A DNA stretch of 64,000 nucleotides from Chryseobacterium indoltheticum (GTDB lineage Bacteria; Bacteroidota; Bacteroidia; Flavobacteriales; Weeksellaceae), in contig NZ_CP033929.1 of NCBI RefSeq assembly GCF_003815915.1, forward strand, positions 2,604,001-2,668,000, read 5' to 3'. The notes beneath the pieces were generated by a model. It was not told where the DNA came from, searched no databases, and worked only from the letters and a program-made list of their open reading frames with translations. Each line of letters begins with the position of its first letter. Position 1 is the first letter of the stretch. Shown here in pieces: positions 17,842 through 27,421 of the stretch. The position numbers and the translations under genes were made by a program.

Positions 17842-17849
17842 CAAATTTA
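17842..17849 (-). promoter_or_regulatory. Promoter -7 box (TAAATTTG) of the radical SAM gene
   Basis: Exact TAnnTTTG match on the minus strand, 13 bases before the TTG start codon; the leader would be under ten bases. Confidence 0.6.
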
Positions 17850-17989
17850 TGGGTTTAAAAGGAAAAGAAAGAAAGTTTTTGACTGATTTAAAAAATTAAA
17901 TAAAAAGAAATTTTTTCGATTCGAATTTTATGAAGCAAAAGATTTCATTTAGATTGGCTAACTCTTAATACTTATTTGATTGCTGAATT

Positions 17990-18051
17990 TTTTGCCACGA
18001 ATGCACGAATTTTATTTAGGCTTGAAAATATTTGTGTATTCGTGGCAAAAA
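17990..18051. repeat. Dispersed hairpin repeat, GCCACGAAT family, copy 1
   Basis: TTTTGCCACGAATGCACGAA on the left and TTTGTGTATTCGTGGCAAAA on the right form an almost perfect 20-bp stem around a ~20-base loop. Further copies are at 29665-29737 and 31403-31467 and a half copy at 8409-8426. Confidence 0.8.
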
Positions 18052-18083
18052 TAAAAAAAACCGTTAGAATTTTTCTAACGGTT
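18050..18083 (-). terminator. Terminator downstream of the acyltransferase gene at 18110
   Basis: AACCGTTAGAA and TTCTAACGGTT pair around a 3-base loop; on the minus strand a long T-run follows. It overlaps the edge of the neighbouring dispersed repeat. Confidence 0.85.
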
Positions 18084-18109
18084 ATAATTATGTGTAAGTG
18101 AAAATCAAA

Positions 18110-19372
18110 TTACATTTGCTTGTACTCGATATTCATTTGTTTTTCCATTTCTGCGTAAGCTCCGGATTCTAATTTTTCTTTGATACCTTCAAAAGCAGCC
18201 AAAGTTTCATTAATTTCTGAATCGGTATGTGAAGCAGTCGGGATTAATCTCAACAAAATCATTCCTTTTGGAATTACCGGATATACTACAACAGATGTGA
18301 ATACACCGTAATTTTCTCTTAAATCTTTTGCTAAAAGAGTAGCTTCAATTGTAGTTCCCTGGATAAAAACCGGTGTTACACAAGTATTTGTGTTACCAAG
18401 GTTGAAACCTCTTTCTTTCAATCCGTTTTGAAGTTTATTTACGTTTTCCCACAATTTATCTTTAATTTCCGGGCGTGTTCTTAACAATTCCAATCTTTTC
18501 AAACCTCCGATTACCATTGGCATTGTTAAAGATTTAGCAAAAATCTGAGAACGAAGATTGTATTTCAAGAATCTGATGATCGTTTCATCTCCCGAAAGAA
18601 ATGCCCCAAAACCAGCCATTGATTTAGCAAAAGTAGAGAAGTAAACATCTATTTGATCCTGACAGCCTTGCTCTTCACCTGCTCCAGCTCCGGTTTTACC
18701 CAAAGTTCCGAAACCGTGTGCATCATCAACCAAAAGTCTGAAGTTGAATTTAGATTTTAAATCACAAATCTCTTTCAGTTTCCCCTGCATTCCTCTCATT
18801 CCGAAAACACCTTCAGTAATCACTAAAATTCCACCGCCATTTTCTTCAGCCACTTTAGTCGCTCTAGCTAAGTTTTTTTCTAAACTATCAATATCGTTAT
18901 GTTTGAAAGTAAAACTTTTTCCCATGTGAAGACGAACTCCGTCAACGATACAAGCGTGAGAATCTGCATCATAAACGATCACGTCATGTCTTGTCACCAA
19001 TGCATCGATACAAGAAACCATCCCTTGGTAACCGAAATTCAATAAATAAGCAGCATCTTTCTGAGTAAATTCTGCCAATTCTTTTTCCAATTGCTGATGT
19101 TGCTGAGTTTCGCCAGACATTGCTCTTGCGCCCATCGGATAAAACATTCCGAATTCTGCAGCAGCTTTTGCATCAGCTTCCAAAACTTCCGGATGATTAC
19201 AAAGACCTAAATAGTCATTTGCGCTCCAGAAAATAACATCTTTACCTTGAAATTTCATTCTCGGACCAATCGGACCTTCCAATTTTGGGAATACAAAATA
19301 TCCTTCTGCATAATCTGCAAACTGACCCAAAGGTCCCGGATTTTGTTTTATTCTTTCAAAAATATCTACCAT
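18110..19372 (-). CDS. capB: PLP-dependent alpha-oxoamine synthase, probably cysteate-C-fatty acyltransferase (capnine synthesis)
   Basis: 420 residues of the serine palmitoyltransferase / 8-amino-7-oxononanoate synthase family. 'FWSANDYLGLCNHPEV' and 'PMGARAMSGETQQHQQLEKELAEF' open the fold, 'LVDDAHGFGTLGKTGAG' holds the PLP-binding Asp/His, and 'VYFSTFAKSMAGFGAFLSG' holds the Schiff-base Lys. Flavobacterial homologues condense cysteate with an acyl thioester to give dehydrocapnine, the sulfonolipid precursor. The gene upstream is a cysteate-synthase-like PLP enzyme, which favours this role over biotin or ceramide synthesis. The assignment rests on family knowledge and context. Confidence 0.75.
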   Translation of the reverse strand: MVDIFERIKQNPGPLGQFADYAEGYFVFPKLEGPIGPRMKFQGKDVIFWSANDYLGLCNHPEVLEADAKAAAEFGMFYPMGARAMSGETQQHQQLEKELAEFTQKDAAYLLNFGYQGMVSCIDALVTRHDVIVYDADSHACIVDGVRLHMGKSFTFKHNDIDSLEKNLARATKVAEENGGGILVITEGVFGMRGMQGKLKEICDLKSKFNFRLLVDDAHGFGTLGKTGAGAGEEQGCQDQIDVYFSTFAKSMAGFGAFLSGDETIIRFLKYNLRSQIFAKSLTMPMVIGGLKRLELLRTRPEIKDKLWENVNKLQNGLKERGFNLGNTNTCVTPVFIQGTTIEATLLAKDLRENYGVFTSVVVYPVIPKGMILLRLIPTASHTDSEINETLAAFEGIKEKLESGAYAEMEKQMNIEYKQM

Positions 19373-19392
19373 TGTATGAGTATGTTTTATGT

Positions 19393-19424
19393 AAAAAAGC
19401 CTTTTGTAACGTAATAAAAGGCTT
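19393..19424 (-). terminator. Intrinsic terminator between capA and capB
   Basis: AAGCCTTTT and AAAAGGCTT form a 9-bp stem, followed on the minus strand by T6. It could end or attenuate transcription before the downstream acyltransferase gene. Confidence 0.75.
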
Positions 19425-19446
19425 GATTTGTATTAATTTATTTTTC

Positions 19447-20484
19447 TTATTTGATGAATTCTGTTTTGAAAACTTCATCGTAATTGTGGAAACAATTGTT
19501 AATGAAACCCTGTTCCTCCATCCATTTATCGCTGTATACTTTTGTGATATAACGCGAACCATGATCCGGATAAATCATTACGACAAGATCATTTTCAGTC
19601 AGTTCGTGAGATTGTGCATATTGCATTAATCCCTGAGTAACCGCTCCTGTTGTATAACCACCCATTATAGCTTCTTTTAAAGCAATTTCACGGGTTCTGT
19701 ATGCAGACATTTCGTCATTAACTCTTACAAATTCATCTACTTTATCAAAAAGAAGAGCAGAAGGGATTAAATTTTTTCCCATTCCTTCGATCTGGTAAGG
19801 ATGAACATCCTCTTTATGAATTTCTCCGGTCTCGTGGTAACTTTTCAGAATAGATCCGTCAGCATCCACACCGATGATTTTGATGTTTGGATTTTTTTCT
19901 TTTAAGAATTTTGCAGAACCGGATAATGTTCCGCCAGTTCCTGTACACGCAAAAAGGTGAGTAATTTTTCCTTCTGTCTGTTCCCAAATCTCAGGACCTG
20001 TTGTCTGATAATGGGCATCAACATTTAACTCGTTAAAATACTGATTGATATAAACAGAATTTGGGGTTTCGGCAGCAATTCTCTTTGCTACTTCATAATA
20101 TGATCTCGGGTCATTCGCAGGTACATTCGCAGGACATATATATACTGTTGCACCAAGAGCCTTCAGATAAGCTATCTTTTCAGCTTTTGTCTTATCACTT
20201 ACCGCAAGAATACATTTGTATCCTTTAATGATGCAAACCATTGCAAGTGAAAAACCCGTATTTCCGGAAGTAGTTTCTACAACTACAGAATCTTCCTTTA
20301 ATAAACCTTTTTTCTCAGCGTTTTCAATAATATGAAGTGCGATTCTATCTTTTGTGGAATGTCCAGGATTATATGATTCTAACTTGGCATAAACTTTAGC
20401 AGGAATCTCTTTAGTTACCGTGTTAAGTTTTACTAAAGGGGTGTTCCCAATCAAGCCAAGAATATTATCGTAAACATTACTCAT
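19447..20484 (-). CDS. capA: Cystathionine-beta-synthase-like PLP enzyme, probably cysteate synthase
   Basis: 345 residues, fold-type II PLP family. 'LIGNTPLVKLN' at the start, 'NPGHSTKDRIALHIIE' with the PLP Lys, 'TTSGNTGFSLAM' substrate loop and 'ACTGTGGTLSG' phosphate loop are all present. The CBS regulatory domain and a heme-binding N-terminus are absent. In Capnocytophaga the close relative CapA makes cysteate from O-phosphoserine and sulfite; pairing here with an oxoamine synthase supports the same role. Ordinary cysteine synthase is the main alternative, though the 'PGHSTKDR' motif differs from the usual 'PGGSVKDR'. Confidence 0.72.
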   Translation of the reverse strand: MSNVYDNILGLIGNTPLVKLNTVTKEIPAKVYAKLESYNPGHSTKDRIALHIIENAEKKGLLKEDSVVVETTSGNTGFSLAMVCIIKGYKCILAVSDKTKAEKIAYLKALGATVYICPANVPANDPRSYYEVAKRIAAETPNSVYINQYFNELNVDAHYQTTGPEIWEQTEGKITHLFACTGTGGTLSGSAKFLKEKNPNIKIIGVDADGSILKSYHETGEIHKEDVHPYQIEGMGKNLIPSALLFDKVDEFVRVNDEMSAYRTREIALKEAIMGGYTTGAVTQGLMQYAQSHELTENDLVVMIYPDHGSRYITKVYSDKWMEEQGFINNCFHNYDEVFKTEFIK

Positions 20485-20517
20485 TATTTGTTATTTTTTT
20501 CAAATAAAATCTGACCG

Positions 20518-20525
20518 CAAAAATA
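20518..20525 (-). promoter_or_regulatory. capA promoter -7 box (TATTTTTG)
   Basis: Exact TAnnTTTG match on the minus strand, 33 bases before the capA ATG. No clear -33 element is visible. Confidence 0.5.
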
Positions 20526-20680
20526 CAAAAAAATAAATAATTTTTAAACTTTTCAGAAATTATAAGTGTTGAAAGTAAAATTATCTCTCTTAATATTTCA
20601 AATACAGTCGCAAAACGCCGTCAAAAAGTAAGCCAGCTTTTAAATTTTGTTAAAATCTGTAGATAATGAAGTAAAAACCT

Positions 20681-20688
20681 TATTTTCG
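20681..20688 (+). promoter_or_regulatory. Possible promoter -7 box (TATTTTCG) of the DUF2723 gene
   Basis: One mismatch to TAnnTTTG, 19 bases before the ATG at 20708. Confidence 0.4.
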
Positions 20689-20707
20689 CACTAATTGATT
20701 TTATACT

Positions 20708-23700
20708 ATGAAAAACTGGACTTTTAGGCAATGGAACACCCTCCTCGGATGGGTGACTTTCGTTATTGCATTTTTCACGTACTTATCGACTATAGAACCC
20801 AATTTTAGTTTTTGGGATTGTGGTGAGTACATTTCTTCAGCAGTAAAATTAGAAGTAACACATGCTCCAGGAGCTGCATTATTTCAGATTGTGGGAGCAG
20901 TAGCTGCCATTTTTGCTTTAGGTAAAGGTGAAAATTATTCTATCGTTATCAACGCAATGTCTGCATTATTCAGTGCATTTACAATTTTGTTTCTGTTCTG
21001 GACGATCACTCATTTTGTGAGAAGACTTCTTAATAAAGATTTTGAAGAAATCACAAAGCATCAGGAAATTTCTATTCTTTTTGCTGGAGTTATCGGGGCT
21101 TTATGTTTTACTTTTTCAGATACATTTTGGTTTTCTGCAGTAGAAGGTGAAGTATACTCGATGGCGTCTATGTTTATTGCACTTTTAGTTTGGTTGATTA
21201 CAAAGTGGGAAAACGAATATCTTGAGAAAGACAATGAAAGATGGATTATTTTAATCTTTTTCATTTTAGGGCTTTCAGTAGGAGTTCACATGATGGGAAT
21301 GCTTGCAATTCCTGCGGTGTGTTTGGTTTACTACGCAAGAAATTACAAATTTACCTGGAAGAATTTCATTTTTGCAAACCTGATTACTTTAGGAATTTTA
21401 ATTATAGTATTTAAAATTATTTTCCCGGTAATCATGTCACTATTCGGAAGACTTGAAATATTCTTTGTGAATGGTTTAGGATTGCCTTTCCACTCCGGAA
21501 CGATTGCAGGCTTTATCATTATGGTGGCGCTTTGCTATTTCTTTATAAAATATGCCAGACAATCAAAGAAAAATATTTATCAGACCGTAGCTTTATCAGT
21601 GGTTTATATGATCATTGGTTTTTCTTGCTGGATGGTGATTCCGATCAGAGCGAATGCAAACCCGCCAATGAACCTTAATGATCCTGATACTGCAATTGGT
21701 ATGCTTGATTATTACAACAGAGAGCAATACGGAGACTGGCCTACAATTTACGGACAGAACTATACTGCATTTTTGGATGCAAACGGAATTCAGAAGAATG
21801 AAGACGGTAGTTTTAAAACTAAAAAAACAGGCGAAGTTTACGAGAAAGACGAAAAAACAGGAACGTACAGAAAAACAAGTGAGCGATTCAATTATATTTT
21901 TGATAAGTCGCATGTGAGTTTAATGCCAAGGATGTTTAATGATGATAAAGATGTAATGAGCAATTACATTTCTATGTACGGTGCACCAGATTTTCAATTT
22001 AATTATGCAAATGAAGATGTTGCAGACAGCCCGGAAGCAAAGCAAATTTTTGACGAATTGCGAACTAAATATGAAGACGGATCTATCACCGCTTCAGATT
22101 ATTTGAAAGTAAGACCTTATAACTTAATCACTGTTCAAAAGCCATCTTTGATGCAGAATATGGATTATTTTATTTCATTCCAAAACGGTTATTATTTTTT
22201 AAGATATCTGATGTGGAACTACGTTGGAAGACAAAATGACCTTGAAGGAAACAGCGAAAATACAAAGGGTAACTGGATCTCTGGAATTGCACCGATCGAC
22301 AATGCCCTTTGGGGAAATCAGGATGCGATGCCTGCAAAATTCAAAAATGAAAGTACAGTAGCATTTTTCTTTTTACCATTATTATTAGGGATTTTAGGAT
22401 GTTATTTCCAGTTTAGCAGAGACTTCGGAAGATTCTATGCAATATTATCTTTATTTATTTTAACAAGTGTCGGAATTATTTTCTACACCGGAGTAAAACC
22501 TTTCGAGCCAAGAGAAAGAGATTATGCGATGGTTGGTTCTTTCTACGCTTTTGCCATCTGGATCGGCTTGGGAGCAGGAGCAATTCTCTGGTATCTGCAG
22601 TCTAAAGTAAAATCAAATGCTGCAAATATCGGTTTCGGAGTATTATTGTTAGGAATTCCGTTTATGATGGGCTTCCAAAACTATAACGTACACGACAGAA
22701 GCGACAGATATACAGCATACGATTATTCTTATTCAGTATTAAAATCATTACCAAAAGAAGATATTTTATTTGTTTATGGTGATAATGACACGTACCCGGT
22801 TTGGGCAATGCAGGAAACTGAAAGATTCCGTGATGATGTGAAGGTGGTTAACTTTACTTTGCTTTCAACACCTTGGAATATCGATCAGGTAAAAAGAAAA
22901 ACATACAATGCAAATGCAATTCCTAGCCAGCTTAATCATGAAGACTACAGAGATGGTGTGAATGACCAGATTTATCTGATGAAAAAGAGCGATTGGAAGA
23001 ATATTATTTCCAATCTTCAGGAAGCGGGAGCTCCGGAAAGTGCAATAGCGCCATTCCAGAAATATTTGGTTCAGGATTCTATGACTTTGAAGGAAGCAAT
23101 GAATTTTATTAAAATGAAATCTCCTGAAAAAGATGAAGTTTTAAAAATGATTTTTGGTGAAGAGCGTTACGAAAAATATAATTTTCTTCCGGTAACTAAA
23201 TTTGTCATTCCGGTAAACAAAGCAAATGCTGTAAAAGCAGGAATAATCAATGCTTCAGACCTTCCGAATGCAGTAGACCAGATTATTGTTGATTATAAAT
23301 CGGGAACTTTGTACAAAAATAACCTTATGATGTTTGATATTTTGGCAAACTTCGATTGGAAAAGACCAATTAACTTCTCTTCCGGAGGTGTTTACGAGAG
23401 CGAAAATATTTTCTTCTTAGACGATTATCTACAGTTTGACGGTTTCAGCTACAGATTGGTTCCTATTCATACACCGAGAAGCAGTGATGGAGAAATGGGA
23501 AGAGTAGATGCAAACTCATTATATAACGTAGTGAAAAATTACAGATGGGGTAATTTCAAAGATTTGAATGTTCATTTTGATGAAACTGCAACTTCAAACA
23601 TTATGAGCTACAGAAGCTCTGCAAGTAGAGCAGCAGCAGCTTTGGCATTATCTGGACAAAAAGCAAAAGCTTTAGAAATATTAGATATCGCAGCAAAAGA

Positions 23701-24193
23701 AATTCCTGCTGACAAATACAATGATCCTCGTTCTTTAAGCTCAATGGTTTACGGATATATCGTTGCAGGACAGGAAGAAAAAGGCTTAAAACTGGCTGAA
23801 ATTCTTAAAAAAGGAATCTTTGAAGAATACGATTATTATCTATCTTTAAGTCCTGCTGAGCAGAGATATGTAGGAAGACCAATGAGATCAAAACCAATGG
23901 AATATTCATTAGTTGTGACTTCGGTAACCGATGCTTACAAAAAAATAGGTCAGAACGAGAAAGCTTACAATTATCTTGTGAAATCTATTGAGCCGATTGA
24001 TAAGAAATTTAATGTATTCATTAAAGATCTTCAGCAAATGGGCAAAGAGAAAGCAATGAAAGAATCTGAAAAAGTACAGAGAATTACGCCTTTCTATCAA
24101 TATTTATTTGATGTGATGGAACCATTTGACTCCACTTATTCTAAAGAAAAAGAAGATCAGATTACCACAGCAATTATTAAAGCAACTCAGTAA
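20708..24193 (+). CDS. DUF2723 (GT117-like) multi-pass membrane protein with C-terminal helical repeats
   Basis: 1161 residues. The N-terminus 'LGWVTFVIAFFTYLSTIEPNFSFWDCGEYISSAVKLEVTHAPGA' is the DUF2723 signature, with Asp/Glu residues in the first loop as in O-mannosyl-transferase-type enzymes. About a dozen membrane helices occupy roughly residues 10-660, followed by a soluble part with helical repeats near 970-1060 ('AAALALSGQKAKALEILDIAAKEIP'). The family is linked to protein O-glycosylation in Bacteroidota. The next gene is another membrane glycosyltransferase-like protein, although a terminator separates them. Confidence 0.85.
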   Translation: MKNWTFRQWNTLLGWVTFVIAFFTYLSTIEPNFSFWDCGEYISSAVKLEVTHAPGAALFQIVGAVAAIFALGKGENYSIVINAMSALFSAFTILFLFWTITHFVRRLLNKDFEEITKHQEISILFAGVIGALCFTFSDTFWFSAVEGEVYSMASMFIALLVWLITKWENEYLEKDNERWIILIFFILGLSVGVHMMGMLAIPAVCLVYYARNYKFTWKNFIFANLITLGILIIVFKIIFPVIMSLFGRLEIFFVNGLGLPFHSGTIAGFIIMVALCYFFIKYARQSKKNIYQTVALSVVYMIIGFSCWMVIPIRANANPPMNLNDPDTAIGMLDYYNREQYGDWPTIYGQNYTAFLDANGIQKNEDGSFKTKKTGEVYEKDEKTGTYRKTSERFNYIFDKSHVSLMPRMFNDDKDVMSNYISMYGAPDFQFNYANEDVADSPEAKQIFDELRTKYEDGSITASDYLKVRPYNLITVQKPSLMQNMDYFISFQNGYYFLRYLMWNYVGRQNDLEGNSENTKGNWISGIAPIDNALWGNQDAMPAKFKNESTVAFFFLPLLLGILGCYFQFSRDFGRFYAILSLFILTSVGIIFYTGVKPFEPRERDYAMVGSFYAFAIWIGLGAGAILWYLQSKVKSNAANIGFGVLLLGIPFMMGFQNYNVHDRSDRYTAYDYSYSVLKSLPKEDILFVYGDNDTYPVWAMQETERFRDDVKVVNFTLLSTPWNIDQVKRKTYNANAIPSQLNHEDYRDGVNDQIYLMKKSDWKNIISNLQEAGAPESAIAPFQKYLVQDSMTLKEAMNFIKMKSPEKDEVLKMIFGEERYEKYNFLPVTKFVIPVNKANAVKAGIINASDLPNAVDQIIVDYKSGTLYKNNLMMFDILANFDWKRPINFSSGGVYESENIFFLDDYLQFDGFSYRLVPIHTPRSSDGEMGRVDANSLYNVVKNYRWGNFKDLNVHFDETATSNIMSYRSSASRAAAALALSGQKAKALEILDIAAKEIPADKYNDPRSLSSMVYGYIVAGQEEKGLKLAEILKKGIFEEYDYYLSLSPAEQRYVGRPMRSKPMEYSLVVTSVTDAYKKIGQNEKAYNYLVKSIEPIDKKFNVFIKDLQQMGKEKAMKESEKVQRITPFYQYLFDVMEPFDSTYSKEKEDQITTAIIKATQ

Positions 24194-24204
24194 AATAAAT
24201 ACTT

Positions 24205-24231
24205 AAAACGGAACTTCGGTTCCGTTTTTTT
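24205..24231 (+). terminator. Terminator after the DUF2723 gene
   Basis: AAAACGGAAC and GTTCCGTTTT form a stem with a TTCG tetraloop, followed by a T-run. Confidence 0.92.
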
Positions 24232-24258
24232 ATGTTTGATATTCCTGAAATTTAGGAT

Positions 24259-24266
24259 TATCTTTG
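24259..24266 (+). promoter_or_regulatory. Promoter -7 box (TATCTTTG)
   Basis: Exact TAnnTTTG match 18 bases before the ATG at 24285. Confidence 0.6.
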
Positions 24267-24284
24267 TGTAACTAAAAAAACGCA

Positions 24285-25775
24285 ATGGCTGAATCTCAAA
24301 ACAAGAATCTCCCAATCTACGCCGTATTTTTTGCAATTATTGCAAAGCTTTATTTTTTGCTGACGCATCACATTCAGGAAGATGCATTTATCACCTGGAG
24401 AGTTGCCCAAAACCTGATGGATTATGGAGTAATCGGCTTCAACGGACCTACAAAAATTTCAGCATCTACAACGCATTTGTACGTTTTTGTTTCCTATATT
24501 TTTAACCTGATTTTCGGTAAAGAAAACTTTATAGAGCCGTTGCTTATTTTCAATACCACGCTTTTCACCATTGGAAGTTTATTTCTGTCACATCTTTTAT
24601 TTAAAAACAATTGGCATAAAGCAATTTTCATCTTTTTATTTGGAATTTTACCACCTTCCATAAAAATCTCGATTCTTGGAATGGAATACGGAATCTTGTT
24701 CTTCCTTGAAATGGCATTGCTGTATTATGGTTTTAAAAAAGAAAAAAAATGGGCTTTTATTTTACTTCCCACATTCATATTATTCACAAGAATTGACACC
24801 GTTATTTTTCTCGGAATTGTATTTTTAGTGGATAGTTTTTGGAACAAAAAAATCAGATGGAGCTATATTTTAGGCGGGTTTTTAGGAGTTGCTGTCTGTA
24901 TTTCTTTCAATTGGTTTTATTTCGGTGAATTGGTCAATAATACAATTGTTGCAAAAAAATTAGCGTATGATAAAGTATTTACTTTACAGCAAAATATAGA
25001 ATATTTCAGAGTAAACTACGGGAACTTTTGGGGAATGCTGAAATTACCGGGAGATTTTAATCCCATTACCATTGTCATTGCTCTTTTTGAAATTGTCTGT
25101 TTTATTTATTTAATAAGGCAGCGCGAAAAAAGAAATTATTTTCTTTGGATAATTTTTCTTTTCGCATGGACAAAACAAATTATTTTTCTTTCACAAAAAA
25201 GCTTGTTCGACTGGTATTATTGGGTTCCGCAAATCTTACTTTTTGTTCCGGTTTTGATCTTTGTTTTAGAACAGAAAATAAAGAGAAACCTTTGGCTGAC
25301 TTTGTTGATTTTGATTTATATCTTACCGATGCTGGCTTTCCAAACCGTACATTCTATTGCAACAGGAAATGGCGAATGGAACTACAGAAGAACGATCGGA
25401 TTGTTTCTCAATGTTTACGAGAAAGATAAAAAACAATGGATTTTGCTAGAACCAGCTGGCTATGTTCCTTATTTTTCTGGTTTAAAAACGATTGATGAAG
25501 TCGGATTGGTTGACAAACAAATTCAGGAAGAAATAAAAAAAGACAAACCCAATTATTGGTTAAACACCGTTAAAAATAGAAAACCGAAATATCTACTTTC
25601 CTACAATAATCTTTTTGAAGGCAAAGATTCAGAATATTATAAAATACATTACCGTCTTTTGAATGAATTCAGAATAGATAATCATCTGAAAAGTGAATAT
25701 CCTATTTTAGAAAAAATTTATAAGCTGAAACCGTCGGGAACAGACTATAATCTGTATGAAAAAATAAAAAAGTAA
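24285..25775 (+). CDS. Multi-pass membrane protein resembling GT39/ArnT-type glycosyltransferases
   Basis: 496 residues with about ten or eleven membrane helices followed by a ~100-residue soluble tail. The first loop 'HHIQEDAFITWRVAQNLMDYGVIGFNGPTKISASTTHLY' carries the acidic residues typical of C-type glycosyltransferases that use polyprenyl-linked sugars. The exact acceptor is unknown. It probably works in envelope or protein glycosylation, as suggested by the DUF2723 neighbour. Confidence 0.65.
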   Translation: MAESQNKNLPIYAVFFAIIAKLYFLLTHHIQEDAFITWRVAQNLMDYGVIGFNGPTKISASTTHLYVFVSYIFNLIFGKENFIEPLLIFNTTLFTIGSLFLSHLLFKNNWHKAIFIFLFGILPPSIKISILGMEYGILFFLEMALLYYGFKKEKKWAFILLPTFILFTRIDTVIFLGIVFLVDSFWNKKIRWSYILGGFLGVAVCISFNWFYFGELVNNTIVAKKLAYDKVFTLQQNIEYFRVNYGNFWGMLKLPGDFNPITIVIALFEIVCFIYLIRQREKRNYFLWIIFLFAWTKQIIFLSQKSLFDWYYWVPQILLFVPVLIFVLEQKIKRNLWLTLLILIYILPMLAFQTVHSIATGNGEWNYRRTIGLFLNVYEKDKKQWILLEPAGYVPYFSGLKTIDEVGLVDKQIQEEIKKDKPNYWLNTVKNRKPKYLLSYNNLFEGKDSEYYKIHYRLLNEFRIDNHLKSEYPILEKIYKLKPSGTDYNLYEKIKK

Positions 25776-25810
25776 TTTGGCTGGAAGCTGGATGTGGGAT
25801 ATTGAAAGTT
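25775..25810. repeat. Short phrase-type repeat (GGCTGGAAGCTGGATG)
   Basis: Immediately after the stop codon at 25775 there is a GGAAGCTGGA-type phrase. It resembles the other near-tandem intergenic phrases in this window. Confidence 0.3.
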
Positions 25811-25883
25811 TACAACTTAATGTATATTTTCAACATTTTAAAAAAACTAAGATAAGTCTAAACCTTAAACTCAACCTAAATTT

Positions 25884-26408
25884 ATGCAATATTGTGCTTT
25901 TCTCCGTGGCGTCAATGTAAAAGGAACCAATATGAAAATGGCGGAAGTCTGCCAGGTTTTCAAAAATGCAGGAATGGAAAATGTAAACTCGGTTCTTGCT
26001 TCAGGAAATATCATTTTTAGCTCAGATAAGAATAAAGATGAGCTTAAAACGGTTCTCGAAAAAGCAATGTCTGAATATTTTAATTACGAAGCATTCTTAT
26101 TTGTAAAGACAGCAGAAGAAACAGAGTTTTATTGGACTAAAAATCCGTTTGATAAAAATGATGAGTTTCATACATACGCTTTTGTAGGAAGCGAAAATGT
26201 AGAAAATATACTAATGAATGAGTTTGAAAATGCTTCAAAATCTGAAAACGAAAAAGCAGAAATTGTAAACAATATATTTTATTGGCAGGTTTCAAAAGGA
26301 AATACATTAGATTCAAGCTTTGGAAAAGTTTTAGGTAAAAAAAGTCTGAAAGATCAGTTTACCAGCAGAAATATTAATACTTTTGAGAAGATCCTTAAGA
26401 AATTTTGA
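25884..26408 (+). CDS. DUF1697 domain protein
   Basis: 174 residues covering the whole family. 'YCAFLRGVNVKGTNMKMAEVCQVFKNAGMENVNSVLASGNIIF' is the characteristic N-terminus, and 'FGKVLGKKSLKDQFTSRNINTFEKI' matches the conserved C-terminal part. The function of DUF1697 is unknown and no partner gene is apparent. Confidence 0.85.
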   Translation: MQYCAFLRGVNVKGTNMKMAEVCQVFKNAGMENVNSVLASGNIIFSSDKNKDELKTVLEKAMSEYFNYEAFLFVKTAEETEFYWTKNPFDKNDEFHTYAFVGSENVENILMNEFENASKSENEKAEIVNNIFYWQVSKGNTLDSSFGKVLGKKSLKDQFTSRNINTFEKILKKF

Positions 26409-26417
26409 TACTTTTTC

Positions 26418-26448
26418 TTGTCATTGCGAGAAACAAAGCAATCTTTTA
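26418..26448. repeat. Half copy of the GTCATT repeat family
   Basis: TTGTCATTGCGAGAAACAAA then GCAATCTT: a left arm with a small internal inverted repeat (ATTGC/GCAAT). No right arm is seen. Confidence 0.4.
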
Positions 26449-26568
26449 ATTTTTTATTTTTCAAAGTAATTTTTAATCCTAAAAACCGTTTACAGGTTAA
26501 GTTTACAAATAATTTCCAATTATAAAACTTTCTCAGTATTTTTACTGAACTTTAATTTAAATAAAATA

Positions 26569-27378
26569 ATGATTCAACATTTAGATAACATACAGCACAA
26601 AGATTCTAAAAACTTTTTCTTGATTGCCGGTCCTTGTATTATTGAGGGCGAAGATATGGCGTTAAGAATTGCCGAAAAAGTAATTGAGCTGACCAACAAA
26701 TACAATATTCCTTATATTTTTAAAGGAAGTTTTAAAAAAGCAAACCGAAGCAGAGTCGATTCTTTCACGACAATTGGTGAAGAGAAATCTTTGGAAATTC
26801 TTAAAAAAGTAGGAGAGACGTTCAATATTCCTACAACAACTGATATTCACGAAAATGAGCATGCTGCTCTGGCTGCACAATATGTTGATGTTCTTCAGAT
26901 TCCGGCATTTCTGGTTCGTCAAACCGATCTTTTGGTTGCAGCAGCTGAAACAGGAAAGTGTGTTACTTTGAAAAAAGGGCAATTTCTTTCACCGGAATCA
27001 ATGAAATTCGCAGTTCAGAAAATTACAGATTCAAACAACGAAAAAGTGGCGATCATTGAAAGAGGAAATTCTTTCGGATATTCAGATTTAATCGTTGATT
27101 ACAGAGGAATTCCTACCATGAGAAATTATGCACCGGTAATTCTGGATGTTACGCATTCTTTGCAGCAACCCAATCAAAGTTCGGGAGTTACAGGAGGAAG
27201 ACCAGATCTTATCGAAACAATTGCTAAAGCTGGAATTGTAGTAGGAGCAGACGGGCTTTTCATTGAAACCCATCCAACTCCGGAAACAGCACTTTCTGAT
27301 GGCGCCAACATGTTAAGACTAGATTTATTAGAAGATTTATTGCAAAAACTAACAAGAGTAAGAGAATCTATACTATAA
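26569..27378 (+). CDS. kdsA: 3-deoxy-8-phosphooctulonate synthase
   Basis: Condenses PEP with arabinose-5-phosphate to give Kdo-8-phosphate for the lipopolysaccharide core. 269 residues. 'FFLIAGPCIIEGEDMALRIAEK' opens the TIM barrel, 'FKGSFKKANRSRVDSF' binds substrate, and 'DVTHSLQQPNQSSGVTGGRPD' followed by 'ADGLFIETHPTPETALSDGANM' are strongly conserved. Its presence agrees with a Gram-negative envelope. A TonB-dependent receptor gene starts 43 bases downstream. Confidence 0.97.
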   Translation: MIQHLDNIQHKDSKNFFLIAGPCIIEGEDMALRIAEKVIELTNKYNIPYIFKGSFKKANRSRVDSFTTIGEEKSLEILKKVGETFNIPTTTDIHENEHAALAAQYVDVLQIPAFLVRQTDLLVAAAETGKCVTLKKGQFLSPESMKFAVQKITDSNNEKVAIIERGNSFGYSDLIVDYRGIPTMRNYAPVILDVTHSLQQPNQSSGVTGGRPDLIETIAKAGIVVGADGLFIETHPTPETALSDGANMLRLDLLEDLLQKLTRVRESIL

Positions 27379-27421
27379 TTGTTAAAAAATACTTAATTTT
27401 AGAAATTATAAATAATTCCTT

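Noticed and set aside
18110..19372. Biotin synthesis enzyme BioF
   Set aside because: No other bio genes are nearby and the partner is a cysteate-synthase-like enzyme, which favours sulfonolipid synthesis.
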